A DNA stretch of 64,000 bases from Streptococcus peroris ATCC 700780 (GTDB lineage Bacteria; Bacillota; Bacilli; Lactobacillales; Streptococcaceae): the NCBI RefSeq assembly GCF_000187585.1, contig NZ_GL732463.1:1176894-1240893 (forward strand), given 5' to 3'. The stretch's first letter is position 1; the number at the start of each line of letters is the position of its first letter. The notes beneath the pieces were generated by a model. The model was not told the DNA's origin. It did no database searches and worked only from the letters and a program-made list of their open reading frames with translations. This document shows positions 12,239 to 21,334 of this stretch, piece by piece. The position numbers and the translations under genes were made by a program.

Positions 12239-12867
12239 TAGTAAAGTCCTTCTTTCTCGATATAGTCTAATACAGGCTTAGGTAGGAGAAAGTTAGGTGT
12301 GCGTCCTTGGGCAATGAAATCACGCACCATGCTAGATGAAATATCCATGAGAGGTACATCCACCCAGATAACTGGATAAGAAGTCCCTGCCTTGTAACGC
12401 GGACGTTGAACCCCTACAAACTGAACTAGTTCCACCAACTCATCAATTCGGTACCACTTAGGCAAATAGTCTACCATATCGGCACCGATAATGAAATAGT
12501 AATCTGTGTCTGGATTCTTCTCTGTTAGAAGCTTCATGGTGTCGTAGGTGTAGGAAATCCCCTTACGCTCTAGCTCTATGGTCTCAATAGCTATACCTTC
12601 GATTCCATCAATCGCCAATTCTAACATCTTGAGGCGATGGTGTTCAGGAATGGTTTCCTTTTTATCTACGTGAGGTGGTTGGTATTCGGGCATGAGCAGA
12701 ACCTGATCCAATCCCAACTGTTGGCGCACTTGATCTGCAACAATCAGATGGGCATTGTGAACAGGGTTAAAATTTCCACCCAAGATACCGACTTGTTTCC
12801 GTTTTTTATCCTTGATTTCTGGCTCTAACTCCACTTTCGTAAAGGGAGTTAATAATTCGATTGCCAT
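12238..12867 (-). CDS. nadD: Nicotinate-nucleotide adenylyltransferase
   Basis: NadD joins nicotinate mononucleotide and ATP to deamido-NAD. The 209-aa protein has the nucleotidylyltransferase motif [12 protein letters not shown] (about residues 29-40), the substrate-binding segment [16 protein letters not shown], and a terminal SSSMVRDFI that corresponds to the ISSTxIR motif. It has the usual position between yhbY and yqeK. The N-terminal 25 residues before the core are longer than in E. coli, as in other streptococci. Confidence 0.95.
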   Translation of the reverse strand: MAIELLTPFTKVELEPEIKDKKRKQVGILGGNFNPVHNAHLIVADQVRQQLGLDQVLLMPEYQPPHVDKKETIPEHHRLKMLELAIDGIEGIAIETIELERKGISYTYDTMKLLTEKNPDTDYYFIIGADMVDYLPKWYRIDELVELVQFVGVQRPRYKAGTSYPVIWVDVPLMDISSSMVRDFIAQGRTPNFLLPKPVLDYIEKEGLY

Positions 12868-12918
12868 AGGTTAATCTCCTTTACTCTTCTGTAAAAACAG
12901 TTTTTGGGAGTGTCATTC

Positions 12919-13230
12919 TTAGATTTCTTTAACTTTTTTAGAAATCTTGCGATTTTCTTTCTTGCTTGATTGTTTATACAAAATCAAGATGCGTCCGATT
13001 TTTTGAACTGTGTCCACACCGATTTCTTCTTCCAATATTTCAGCTACTTCGTGGATATTCTCATCTGTGTTTTGCAAGAGAGTAACCTTGATCAATTCAC
13101 GAGCGTCTAGTGCTTGACGTACGCTGGTTTTGATTTGGTCGTTGAGACCATTTTTCCCGATTTGGATGATGGGTTTGAGGGTGTGTGCCTGGCTGTTGAG
13201 GAAGGCACGTTGTTTCGATGTTAATGACAT
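12919..13230 (-). CDS. yhbY: Ribosome assembly RNA-binding protein YhbY
   Basis: This small CRM-domain protein (103 aa) binds the maturing 50S subunit. It has the conserved opening SLTSKQRAFLNSQAHTLKP and the GNGLND-like loop KNGLNDQ, followed by ELIKVTLLQN. The lysine-rich C-terminus is usual. It belongs to the yqeH-yhbY-nadD series, but a 213-base gap with a hairpin-rich element separates it from yqeH, unlike the tight packing elsewhere in the cluster. Confidence 0.93.
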   Translation of the reverse strand: MSLTSKQRAFLNSQAHTLKPIIQIGKNGLNDQIKTSVRQALDARELIKVTLLQNTDENIHEVAEILEEEIGVDTVQKIGRILILYKQSSKKENRKISKKVKEI

Positions 13231-13255
13231 AATTCATTTAAAAGAGTTTCTTTTT

Positions 13256-13388
13256 ATACTTTTCTGAAGTGGTGACGGACGTCAGCAAAGTCCTCTGGAC
13301 TTTCATGACTAAAATTTGAGCCTAAGGTCTCAAATTTTCCGCAGTTGGTACAATCACTTGTACCAACTAACACCACGGTGAAAAGTAT
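13256..13388. repeat. 133-bp hairpin-rich element with imperfect terminal inverted repeats
   Basis: The ends (ATACTTTTC... at 13256 and ...GAAAAGTAT at 13388) are inverted copies of about 18 bases with a few mismatches in the middle. Inside are four perfect inverted repeats in a row: 5 bp at 13273-13284, 7 bp with a 3-base loop at 13287-13303, 10 bp at 13311-13338, and 11 bp at 13343-13368. It fills most of the gap between yqeH and yhbY and has no coding capacity I would trust. It resembles a non-autonomous repeat (MITE-like) or a structured intercistronic RNA. I do not recognise it as BOX, RUP or SPRITE. Confidence 0.7.
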
Positions 13389-13443
13389 CTTCTATGGGCT
13401 CGCAGTGCTCGCCTTTATAAAGATAACCCTTTCCTTTCTATGT

Positions 13444-14550
13444 TTAAATAATGGCTTTTCGTGTGACGACGGCGACGCCTTCTGGGGCCCAGACGGCTAC
13501 TTTGGCAGTTCCTGTTACACGGATCCAACCGAGTCCTGAGATGACCAGATCGGTCTTATCCTTGATATTAAAGACATACTCTACAAGTTTTGGAAAATCT
13601 TCTTTTTCCTTGCTATTTGGTGGTGTGAGGAGGGTTCCCAGGTGCTTGTCGTAAAAGTCATTTGCTCCTTCAAGCTTGGTACGATGAAGTTTGAGTTCAT
13701 TATCAAAGAAGGCTGTAAAACCTTGCTTTTCTCCTGCGATGAAATCAAAACGTCCCAAGCCACCTAAAAAGAGGGTTTGCTCAGGATTGAGCTGGTAGGT
13801 TTTCGGTTTTATCTCCTTTTTAGGACTGACATACTTGAGATTTTTAGCCGTCAAGTAGTGGGCCATTTGGTGGCGATGGATAATTCCTGGTGTATCGTAG
13901 ATATAAGAACCATCGTCAAGTGGAATTTCAATCTTATCCAAGGTTGTTCCTGGGAAACGTGAAGTTGTGATGACATTTTGGTCACCCGTGATTTCTTGGA
14001 TAATGGCATTGATAAGAGTTGATTTCCCGACATTGGTTACCCCAACCACATAGACATCGCGCCCCTTACGGTAGTACTCAATCTTGTCTATCACTTCTCT
14101 AATAGCTTGCTTGTTTTGCGCTGAAGTCAAGACGACATCAACAGGACGCAAACCTTCTTCATGAGCACGTTCCATAAGCCATTGGCTAATCTTACCATGC
14201 TTAACAGATTTAGGAAGGATGTCTTTTTTATTTCCAACCAATAGTACATCATTACCTGACACAAAGCGTGGCAAACCAGGGATAACAGAGCCATTAAAGT
14301 CAAAAATATCAATAACATTGACCACCAAGGCATCACTATCTCCTACCTCGTGCAAGAGTTTGAGGAAATCATCATCCGTCAACTGGACATCTGTAATTTC
14401 ATTGTAGTGACGGAGACGGAAACAACGTTGGCAATAAACTTCACCTATTTCCAAACCTTTTTCGAGTGCTGACTGAGGGGTAAAGCCTAGACCGGTCTTA
14501 TCTGTCGTCTGAATGGTTGCTCCACAGCCAATACAGAGAATTTCTTCCAT
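13444..14550 (-). CDS. yqeH: Ribosome biogenesis GTPase YqeH
   Basis: YqeH is a circularly permuted GTPase needed for 30S assembly. The 368-aa protein begins with a zinc finger (CIGCG at residue 5 and CQRCF about 33 residues later). The GTPase motifs appear in permuted order: G4 NKKD first, then G1 GVTNVGKST, then G3 DTPG. A C-terminal domain with RKAI ending follows. It starts 2 bases after yqeG. No shikimate dehydrogenase gene is present between yqeH and yhbY, unlike Bacillus. Confidence 0.95.
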   Translation of the reverse strand: MEEILCIGCGATIQTTDKTGLGFTPQSALEKGLEIGEVYCQRCFRLRHYNEITDVQLTDDDFLKLLHEVGDSDALVVNVIDIFDFNGSVIPGLPRFVSGNDVLLVGNKKDILPKSVKHGKISQWLMERAHEEGLRPVDVVLTSAQNKQAIREVIDKIEYYRKGRDVYVVGVTNVGKSTLINAIIQEITGDQNVITTSRFPGTTLDKIEIPLDDGSYIYDTPGIIHRHQMAHYLTAKNLKYVSPKKEIKPKTYQLNPEQTLFLGGLGRFDFIAGEKQGFTAFFDNELKLHRTKLEGANDFYDKHLGTLLTPPNSKEKEDFPKLVEYVFNIKDKTDLVISGLGWIRVTGTAKVAVWAPEGVAVVTRKAII

Positions 14551-14552
14551 AG

Positions 14553-15080
14553 TTAGATTCCTTTTTTATATGTGATAGGCCCGTACTTTTCAGTGATTTG
14601 TTTCATGACACGGCGCTCACGAGCGCGGTTAAACTTCGTTTTGATAGAGTCATGTTGGACCAAGGGTTTGACCAAAATCGAGCGAATCCCCGCACGATGA
14701 GCCGCGCGAATGTCCGTCATAAGCTGATCCCCAACCATGACCACTTCGTTTTTCTCATAGCGGAATTCCTTCATGGCACGATTAATCCCGAAAGTAAAGG
14801 GCTTCAAAGCCCAATAAACATAGTCAATCCCAAATTTTTCGACTGCACGTTGAACTCGTTTCTTAGAGTTATTAGACACTACGATGATACGAATACCAGC
14901 ATCACGAAGGTCATGTAACCACTGCTTCATTTCTGGAGTCCCATCAGGGTTATTCCACGCAATGAGAGTATTATCTAAATCCACCAAAACAGCTTTTATT
15001 CCCTGTTTTTGCAGGCTTTCTACTGTCAAATCATAAACTGCTTCTACAGCAAAGTCTGGCATGTAGTTTTCAATCACCAT
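14553..15080 (-). CDS. yqeG: YqeG-family HAD-IIIA phosphatase
   Basis: This 175-aa HAD-superfamily hydrolase has the nucleophile motif VDLDNTLIAW (DxDxT), the motif II region VVSNNSKKRV and motif IV MVGDQLMTDIRAA. Family members in other bacteria act as phosphatidylglycerophosphate phosphatases, which would suit a membrane-lipid role, but the substrate is not evident from this sequence. It heads the yqeG-yqeH cluster, 16 bases after the corA-like gene. Confidence 0.9.
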   Translation of the reverse strand: MVIENYMPDFAVEAVYDLTVESLQKQGIKAVLVDLDNTLIAWNNPDGTPEMKQWLHDLRDAGIRIIVVSNNSKKRVQRAVEKFGIDYVYWALKPFTFGINRAMKEFRYEKNEVVMVGDQLMTDIRAAHRAGIRSILVKPLVQHDSIKTKFNRARERRVMKQITEKYGPITYKKGI

Positions 15081-15096
15081 TTTGGCTCCTTTTCTT

Positions 15097-16002
15097 TTAT
15101 TTTCTAGTAATTTTCTTCAGCCATTGAGATAAGGCTGCCCATAAAATCAAGCTAGCCATTAAGATATAAATCCAAGCATTTGGCTCTTCTGTAAATGGTA
15201 GAGGAACATTCATTCCGAAGAAACCTGTAATAACCGCAAGTACTGCTAGTAAGACGGAGATAATAGTCAAAATTGACAAACTATCATTCAAGTTATTGTT
15301 TAGGATGTTGTTGTAAGAAGCTGAGAGTTGTTGCAAGACTTGAGAAATCAAGTCTGTCATAGACACCAACTGATGGGCTTCAATCATGGCATCATCAAAC
15401 TGCTCTCGTTCGACATCATTAAATCTCCGATAAAGAGCATGGCCCTGGATATGTTCCAAGAGGAGTCGATTTTGTTTTGCCGCTGCTGTCAAGTAAACCA
15501 TACCTGTCTCCAAGTCAGAGAGGGCGAAGAGATTTTTCTTTGTTGTAGTTTGACGTAGCAAGGCACTAATTTCGTCCTTACTTTTATCCATCTCTTCAAT
15601 GACAGGATAATAAGCGTTACTGATAATCTCTAAACCAGAAAAGAGAAACTTGTAAATAGAAAGCGACTCATGGCTATCCAGATAAGCTGACATCTGATCA
15701 ATGACATAAGCATTCTTATGGTTGCTGATGGTAATCATTCGTTGTTTTTCAACGATAAAGGTCATCGGAATCGCTTCATAATATTCTTTGTCTTTTTCTA
15801 AATCAAGAACATTATAAATAAAGGTTACCGTCTCCGTTTCACGGTTATAATCCATATGAGCTCGTTCATTTCTATCCAGAGCATACTCAATGGTTTCCTT
15901 GTCCAATCCATAGATGTCAGAAAGATCTTCCATATTTTTAATCTTATCCACATCAAGGTCTATCCAGGTACAACCATTGCCCAACTGCTTTTCTAAAATC
16001 AT
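15097..16002 (-). CDS. CorA-family divalent cation (magnesium) transporter
   Basis: This 301-aa protein belongs to the CorA family. It has a long cytoplasmic N-terminal domain, then two C-terminal membrane segments (about residues 235-260 and 275-295) with the family signature GMN in FFGMNVPL between them. The sequence TEEPNAW after GMN fits the periplasmic loop. The substrate is probably Mg2+, though Co2+, Ni2+ or Zn2+ cannot be excluded. It sits between an MscS gene and yqeG on the same strand. Confidence 0.9.
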   Translation of the reverse strand: MILEKQLGNGCTWIDLDVDKIKNMEDLSDIYGLDKETIEYALDRNERAHMDYNRETETVTFIYNVLDLEKDKEYYEAIPMTFIVEKQRMITISNHKNAYVIDQMSAYLDSHESLSIYKFLFSGLEIISNAYYPVIEEMDKSKDEISALLRQTTTKKNLFALSDLETGMVYLTAAAKQNRLLLEHIQGHALYRRFNDVEREQFDDAMIEAHQLVSMTDLISQVLQQLSASYNNILNNNLNDSLSILTIISVLLAVLAVITGFFGMNVPLPFTEEPNAWIYILMASLILWAALSQWLKKITRK

Positions 16003-16053
16003 CGTTTCTCCTTTACCAAACTCTTTCTATTGTACCATAAAAGAGGTAAAATT

Positions 16054-16620
16054 TCAGTTCTCTTCTTTCCTTGAAAAATTGCTAACCACAGTGATATTAC
16101 GGTTAGGAACAAAGTGGAGAGCTTGATCTTCACCTCTTAGTTGAGTAGTTCGAATTCCGACACTAACAACCTTGCCAGACACAGTAATCGGCCCATTGGT
16201 AATGACCACCTCATCCCCTACATCTAACTGGCGTTCGAAGAGAATAAAGAAACCATTGATGACATCGGTTAGAAAACCTTGTGCCCCCATACCAATTGCA
16301 ACTCCGGCAATCCCAGCACCTGCTAATAGGCTTGATACAGGTAGTCCTAAGATAGACAAGATACAGTAGACTAAAAAGAAATAGAGAATGTAATTAAAGA
16401 CATTTTCAAGCATACGAGAAATAGTCTTTTGTCTTCCTGCATCACGATTTGAAAATTTTAGAGATGGTTTTACAATTTTCTTGACAGTCCCATGGAGAAG
16501 CTTTTTAGCTATGTAAAATAGCACAAACAAAATCAAAAGAGAAATCACTTTGGTCAAGAGATTCTCTAATATCGTTGTAAGATCTAGTTTATTTAAATAA
16601 CTTTTTAAAAATTCTTGCAT
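16054..16620 (-). CDS. Small-conductance mechanosensitive channel, MscS family (short form)
   Basis: This 188-aa membrane protein has two or three membrane segments (about residues 22-42, 70-90 and 92-112) and the pore-lining glycine/alanine-rich helix LLAGAGIAGVAIGMGAQGFLTD, shown here in part as GAGIAGVAIGMGAQG. A beta domain with DVGDEVVI follows. It ends soon after this domain, so it lacks the large C-terminal vestibule of E. coli MscS. This is usual for streptococcal homologues. An AAAGGAG ribosome-binding site precedes the start. Confidence 0.88.
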   Translation of the reverse strand: MQEFLKSYLNKLDLTTILENLLTKVISLLILFVLFYIAKKLLHGTVKKIVKPSLKFSNRDAGRQKTISRMLENVFNYILYFFLVYCILSILGLPVSSLLAGAGIAGVAIGMGAQGFLTDVINGFFILFERQLDVGDEVVITNGPITVSGKVVSVGIRTTQLRGEDQALHFVPNRNITVVSNFSRKEEN

Positions 16621-16638
16621 GTAAAACTCCTTTCAACT

Positions 16639-16644
16639 ATTATA
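16639..16644 (-). promoter_or_regulatory. Extended -10 promoter for the mscS gene
   Basis: On the minus strand TGGTATAAT gives a perfect -10 with the extended TG motif, 18 bases before the mscS ATG. The -35 region is weak. Confidence 0.5.
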
Positions 16645-16710
16645 CCATAAAATAATAAGGTCGGACTTTTTATAAATATGCATTATATTTCTATAATTTT
16701 TATATCCTAC

Positions 16711-16739
16711 TTGCTTTTGAAGTATATTTATACTATAAT
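16711..16739 (+). promoter_or_regulatory. Promoter for sstT
   Basis: TTGCTT (16711-16716) and TATAAT (16734-16739) are 17 bases apart. The position rules out the upstream ATG at 16678 as start and supports the one at 16771. Confidence 0.65.
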
Positions 16740-16770
16740 CGTTACTATTACTCAAAAAAGGAGAACGTGT

Positions 16771-17973
16771 ATGAGAAGAATCATTCGTGCCTGGAACAAG
16801 GCAAGCCTTATCAAACGAATTCTGATTGGAATACTTCTTGGGGCTCTATTTGGAATATTTTCCCCTCAGTTTTCAGGAATTGGACTCCTAGGCGATCTTT
16901 TTGTTGGTGGCCTCAAAGCCATTGCACCTATTCTAGTTTTTTTCCTTGTAGCTAATGCTCTGTCTCAGCACCAAAAAGGAAAAACTACAAATATAAAAAC
17001 AGTGATCTTACTCTATTTGCTTGGAACTTTCGCTGCTGCTCTGGTTGATGTTTTTATGAGTTTCCTCTTCCCGATTCAGATTACCCTTAGTAATACCAAC
17101 ACAGAAGTAAGTTCACCAGATGGAATCGGTCAAGTTGTCAGCAATCTCTTGCTGAATCTGGTCGACAATCCTCTAAATGCGATTATCCAAGCTAATTATA
17201 TCGGTATCCTGTCTTGGGCTATCGTCTTTGGAATTGCCATGAGAGAAGCAAGTAGCCATAGTAAAGACCTTTTGAAAACCATGTCAGATGTCGTCTCTAA
17301 AATTGTTGGTTGGATTATCAACCTAGCTCCTTTCGGTATCCTTGGCCTAGTTTTTCAAACCATTTCGAATCAAGGTATTGCCAGTCTTGCAAACTATGGT
17401 ATTTTACTAGTACTATTGCTTGGAACCATGCTGTTAGTAGCCTTAGTCATCAATCCACTGATTGCCTTTCTCTTTATGAGGAGAAATCCCTATCCACTGG
17501 TTTTGAAATGTCTACGTGTCAGTGGTGTCACCGCCTTTTTCACCCGGAGTTCTGCTGCAAATATCCCTGTTAACATGAAACTCTGCGAAGAACTCGGCCT
17601 TAATCCAGATACTTATTCAGTCTCTATCCCACTAGGTTCAACCATCAATATGTCTGGCGCTGCTATCACCATCAATATTTTAACCTTAGCAGCTGTCAAC
17701 TCTCTAGGGATTACGGTTGATTTCGCATCTGCATTTGTATTAAGTATTATCGCTGCTATTTCTGCTTGTGGAGCTTCTGGTATTGCTGGTGGTTCTCTCC
17801 TACTCATCCCTATCGCTTGCAGTCTATTTGGTATTTCTAACGATCTCGCTATCCAAGTTGTTGCTGTCGGTTTTGTGATTGGTGTAGTTCAAGACTCATG
17901 TGAAACTGCCTTAAACTCTTCTACAAATGTTCTCTTTACTGCAGTCGCAGAATATGCAAACCAGAAGCCTTGA
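16771..17973 (+). CDS. sstT: Sodium:serine/threonine symporter SstT
   Basis: SstT imports serine and threonine with Na+. The 400-aa protein belongs to the dicarboxylate/amino acid:cation symporter family, with about eight membrane segments plus re-entrant loops. The serine-rich stretch [20 protein letters not shown] and [11 protein letters not shown] are typical signatures, as is [17 protein letters not shown]. The start at [13 protein letters not shown] has a strong AAAAGGAGAA ribosome-binding site. A longer reading frame begins at 16678, before the promoter, and is not used. Confidence 0.94.
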   Translation: MRRIIRAWNKASLIKRILIGILLGALFGIFSPQFSGIGLLGDLFVGGLKAIAPILVFFLVANALSQHQKGKTTNIKTVILLYLLGTFAAALVDVFMSFLFPIQITLSNTNTEVSSPDGIGQVVSNLLLNLVDNPLNAIIQANYIGILSWAIVFGIAMREASSHSKDLLKTMSDVVSKIVGWIINLAPFGILGLVFQTISNQGIASLANYGILLVLLLGTMLLVALVINPLIAFLFMRRNPYPLVLKCLRVSGVTAFFTRSSAANIPVNMKLCEELGLNPDTYSVSIPLGSTINMSGAAITINILTLAAVNSLGITVDFASAFVLSIIAAISACGASGIAGGSLLLIPIACSLFGISNDLAIQVVAVGFVIGVVQDSCETALNSSTNVLFTAVAEYANQKP

Positions 17974-18033
17974 CCTATTTAAAATTCCTTTTATAATATG
18001 TAGTATAACTATTATTCATTTGGAAAGTATTCT

Positions 18034-19002
18034 ATGTCTATCACACAACGTACTTTAAAACTAGTCCTAGCAACTTGTTTTGCTTGTTTACTAGCCTACT
18101 TTTTTGATTTGTCATCAGCTGTATCAGCTGGCATTATTGCTATCTTAAGTTTATCTGATACTCGAAGAAGCACTATCAAACTGGCTCGCAATAGACTTTT
18201 TTCAACCTTGCTAGCGTTAATGATCGGTGTTATTGCCTTTCAACTAACTGGTTATCATATCTGGAGCTTTGGACTCTACTTAGCATTCTATGTTCCCCTT
18301 GCCTATAAACTGGGTTGGGAAATTGGAATCACTCCTAGTAGCGTTCTGGTTAGCCATCTCTTAATCCAACAATCAACAGCACCAGCACTTTTACTGAATG
18401 AGCTCTTACTCTTCCTAATCGGTACTGGCTTTGCGCTTCTGGTCAATCTCTATATGCCTTCACGTGAAAAAGAAATTCAACGTTATCATATTCTGGTTGA
18501 AGATAAACTCAAAGATGTCCTTCTACGACTATCCTACTATCTAAAAAGAGGGGATGGTCGTAATCAAGCCCAACTTGTAAATGAACTTGAACAGCTACTC
18601 AATGATGCTCTCAAGTTGGTTTACCTTGATCATTCTGATCATCTCTTTCATCAAACAGATTATCATATTCACTACTTTGAGATGAGGCAAAGACAAACTC
18701 GTATCTTGAGAAATATGGCTCAACAAATTAACACCTGCCAACTAGCAGCGAGTGAAAGCCTAATTGTCGCACAACTCTTTTCAAAGACAGCCAATCAACT
18801 GAGCCAGACCAATCCAGCCTACGACTTATTAAATGATATTGATAGTTACCTGCAGATATTTCGTAATCGTAGTCTCCCTAAAACCAGAGAAGAGTTTGAA
18901 ACACGTGCTACACTTCTACAACTCTTTCGTGAATTAGAACACTTCATCCAGATAAAAGTAGATTTCTACCAACGTTATTCTGACAATAATAGCGACAAAT
19001 AA
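18034..19002 (+). CDS. Aromatic-acid-exporter-like membrane protein (DUF939/ArAE_1 family)
   Basis: The 322-aa protein has about five N-terminal membrane segments (residues 8-140) containing the family pattern SLSDTRRSTIKLARNR, and a soluble C-terminal helical half rich in Gln and Leu. This is the layout of the DUF939 family, which is related to FUSC/aromatic acid exporters. The substrate is unknown. It follows sstT by 60 bases on the same strand, with its own TATAAT-like sequence in the gap, and ends at a strong terminator shared with the convergent typA side. Confidence 0.85.
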   Translation: MSITQRTLKLVLATCFACLLAYFFDLSSAVSAGIIAILSLSDTRRSTIKLARNRLFSTLLALMIGVIAFQLTGYHIWSFGLYLAFYVPLAYKLGWEIGITPSSVLVSHLLIQQSTAPALLLNELLLFLIGTGFALLVNLYMPSREKEIQRYHILVEDKLKDVLLRLSYYLKRGDGRNQAQLVNELEQLLNDALKLVYLDHSDHLFHQTDYHIHYFEMRQRQTRILRNMAQQINTCQLAASESLIVAQLFSKTANQLSQTNPAYDLLNDIDSYLQIFRNRSLPKTREEFETRATLLQLFRELEHFIQIKVDFYQRYSDNNSDK

Positions 19003-19044
19003 AAACTTCTATCGGCAACTCAGTTGCTAATAGAAGTTTTTTCT
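19002..19044. terminator. Bidirectional terminator
   Basis: AAAACTTCTAT and ATAGAAGTTTT form an 11-bp stem with a smaller hairpin in the loop (GCAACT/AGTTGC), with A and T runs on either side. It ends the DUF939 gene (+) and the typA-DUF3165 unit (-). Confidence 0.85.
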
Positions 19045-19059
19045 TATTCTATAATAGAT

Positions 19060-19314
19060 TTAATTTTCGCGTTTCTTTCGAATCGACATGAGACTGATAT
19101 CCCTTAAACTAAAGTAGGCAAGAGCCAGCATCGCCAGTGTAATAAAAACCTCTGCTGGAAGTTGGAAAATCTGGAGTGCAGACAACATCAACAAAATCAA
19201 GAGGGCAACGAGTCCGAAAACAAGCGTTACAACATTGACCGTCCCCTTGATACTTTGAGGTGTTGCAAATATGTAGAGCAAGAGTAATAAAATCCCGATG
19301 ATTAAATAAATCAC
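19060..19314 (-). CDS. Small membrane protein, DUF3165 family
   Basis: This 84-aa hydrophobic protein has three membrane segments (about residues 2-17, 27-46 and 50-70) and a basic C-terminal tail (RKKREN). It matches the DUF3165 family, typically found just downstream of typA in streptococci. It lies 16 bases after typA and is probably cotranscribed. Its function is unknown. Confidence 0.85.
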   Translation of the reverse strand: MIYLIIGILLLLLYIFATPQSIKGTVNVVTLVFGLVALLILLMLSALQIFQLPAEVFITLAMLALAYFSLRDISLMSIRKKREN

Positions 19315-19330
19315 TGTTTTCTCTTTCTAG

Positions 19331-21175
19331 CTATTCTTCAGCAGATTTTTTCTTTTTGGCAGCTTTAGCACGTTCATTCTTATTAAGGATTTGCTTACGC
19401 AAACGAATAGATTCAGGTGTTACTTCCATATACTCATCGTCATTCAAGAACTCAAGAGATTCTTCAAGAGTCAAGATACGAGGAGTTTTGATGACAGCTG
19501 TTTGGTCTTTTGTTGCTGAACGAACGTTGGTCATTTGTTTGGCCTTGGTGATATTAACGGTCAAGTCATTGTCACGAGAATTCTCTCCGATAATCATTCC
19601 TTCATACACTTCTGTACCAGGATTGACAAAGATGGTTCCACGTTCTTCGATAGACATGATAGAGTAGGTCGTAGCCTTACCAGCATCAATGGAAACAAGG
19701 GCACCACGATGACGCCCACCAATTTCACCTGGAATCAATGGTAAGTATTGGTCGAAGGTATGGTTCATGATTCCGTAACCACGAGTCATTGATAAGAACT
19801 CTGTTGAATAACCAATCAAGCCACGCGCTGGAACGAGGAAGACCAAACGAGTTTGACCATTCCCAGTTGAAATCATATCCAACATTTCACCCTTACGTTC
19901 AGAAAGGCTTTGGATAACAGAACCTTGGTATTCTTCAGGTGTATCGATTTGTACGCGCTCAAATGGTTCGCATTGCACGCCATCAATTTCTTTCACGATA
20001 ACTTCTGGACGTGATACTTGAAGTTCATAGCCTTCGCGACGCATGGTTTCAATCAAGATAGACAAGTGCAATTCCCCACGACCTGAAACGATCCATTTAT
20101 CTGGTGAATCTGTTGGGTCAACACGGAGCGAAACGTCTGTTTGCAACTCTGCTTGCAAACGTTCTTCCACTTTACGAGAAGTTACCCATTTCCCTTCTTT
20201 ACCCGCAAATGGTGAGTTGTTAACCAAGAAAGTCATTTGAAGGGTTGGTTCATCGATATGAAGGATTGGAAGAGCCTCAACGGCATCTGTTGGGGTAATC
20301 GTTTCTCCAACAAAGATATCTTCCATACCTGAAACAGCAATCAAGTCCCCTGCTTTTGCTTCTTCGATTTCACGACGTTCCAAACCGAAGAAACCAAATA
20401 GCTTCGTAACACGGAAGTTTTTGGTTGTACCATCTAGTTTAGAAAGAGTTACTTGGTCCCCAACTTTCACAGTACCACGGAAAACACGTCCAATACCGAT
20501 ACGTCCGACAAAGTCGTTGTAATCCAAAAGTGAAACTTGGAATTGAAGGGGTTCATCTGAGTTGTCAACTGGAGCCGGGATGTGATCGATAATGGTATCA
20601 AAGATTGGAGCCATGGTATGTTCTTGATCTGCTGGATCATCTGAAAGTGAAGATGTACCATTAATGGCAGAAGCATAAACAACTGGGAAATCAAGTTGAT
20701 CATCATCTGCACCTAGCTCGATGAAGAGTTCCAAAACTTCATCCACAACTTCTGCTGGACGAGCAGATGGTTTATCGATTTTATTGACAACCACGATTGG
20801 AACTAGATTTTGTTCTAAGGCTTTTTTCAATACGAAACGAGTTTGTGGCATGGTACCTTCGTAGGCATCAACAACCAAGACTACCCCATCAACCATTTTC
20901 ATGATACGTTCTACTTCTCCACCGAAGTCCGCGTGTCCTGGTGTGTCCATGATATTGATACGAGTGCCGTTATATGCTACAGCTGTATTCTTCGCAAGGA
21001 TAGTAATCCCACGTTCTTTTTCAAGATCGTTTGAGTCCATTGCACGTTCTTGCAATTCTTTACGTTCATCCAAAGTATGCGATTGTTTTAACAATTCGTC
21101 CACCAAGGTTGTTTTCCCATGGTCAACGTGGGCGATAATCGCAACGTTACGGATATCTTCTCTTAATTTTGTCAT
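19331..21175 (-). CDS. typA: Ribosome-associated translational GTPase TypA/BipA
   Basis: TypA is an EF-G-like GTPase that helps 50S assembly under stress or cold. The 614-aa protein has G1 AHVDHGKTTL (residues 15-24), the switch RGITILAKN, G3 DTPGHADFGGEV, G4 NKIDKPSARP and G5 YASAING, followed by domains II, III, V and the TypA-specific C-terminal domain with GRHRGALVS. The C-terminus is Lys/Ala-rich. Its promoter has an extended -10 (21217-21222). DUF3165 follows in the same unit. Confidence 0.97.
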   Translation of the reverse strand: MTKLREDIRNVAIIAHVDHGKTTLVDELLKQSHTLDERKELQERAMDSNDLEKERGITILAKNTAVAYNGTRINIMDTPGHADFGGEVERIMKMVDGVVLVVDAYEGTMPQTRFVLKKALEQNLVPIVVVNKIDKPSARPAEVVDEVLELFIELGADDDQLDFPVVYASAINGTSSLSDDPADQEHTMAPIFDTIIDHIPAPVDNSDEPLQFQVSLLDYNDFVGRIGIGRVFRGTVKVGDQVTLSKLDGTTKNFRVTKLFGFFGLERREIEEAKAGDLIAVSGMEDIFVGETITPTDAVEALPILHIDEPTLQMTFLVNNSPFAGKEGKWVTSRKVEERLQAELQTDVSLRVDPTDSPDKWIVSGRGELHLSILIETMRREGYELQVSRPEVIVKEIDGVQCEPFERVQIDTPEEYQGSVIQSLSERKGEMLDMISTGNGQTRLVFLVPARGLIGYSTEFLSMTRGYGIMNHTFDQYLPLIPGEIGGRHRGALVSIDAGKATTYSIMSIEERGTIFVNPGTEVYEGMIIGENSRDNDLTVNITKAKQMTNVRSATKDQTAVIKTPRILTLEESLEFLNDDEYMEVTPESIRLRKQILNKNERAKAAKKKKSAEE

Positions 21176-21216
21176 GATTTCCTCTATTTATTTCAAATTT
21201 ATTTTCTAACTGAACG

Positions 21217-21222
21217 ATTATA
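21217..21222 (-). promoter_or_regulatory. Extended -10 promoter for typA
   Basis: On the minus strand TGTGGTATAAT carries a perfect TATAAT with an upstream TG, about 42 bases before the typA ATG. No convincing -35 is seen. Confidence 0.5.
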
Positions 21223-21334
21223 CCACAATTTTAAGCAAATGGCATAACTCAAGTAAGTGTAAATGTTTTCAAAAGAAATTTCATCCCTTCTCTTTTCTTT
21301 TCAAAAATACCGACTTGTGATAAGATAGGCTGGT

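Noticed and set aside
13345..13654. Plus-strand ORFs in the hairpin element and the yqeH 3' end
   Set aside because: They overlap inverted repeats or run antisense to a conserved gene, without ribosome-binding sites or family resemblance.
16678..16770. Longer N-terminus for SstT from the ATG at 16678
   Set aside because: It would start before the promoter (16711-16739), and a strong ribosome-binding site precedes the ATG at 16771, where homology begins.
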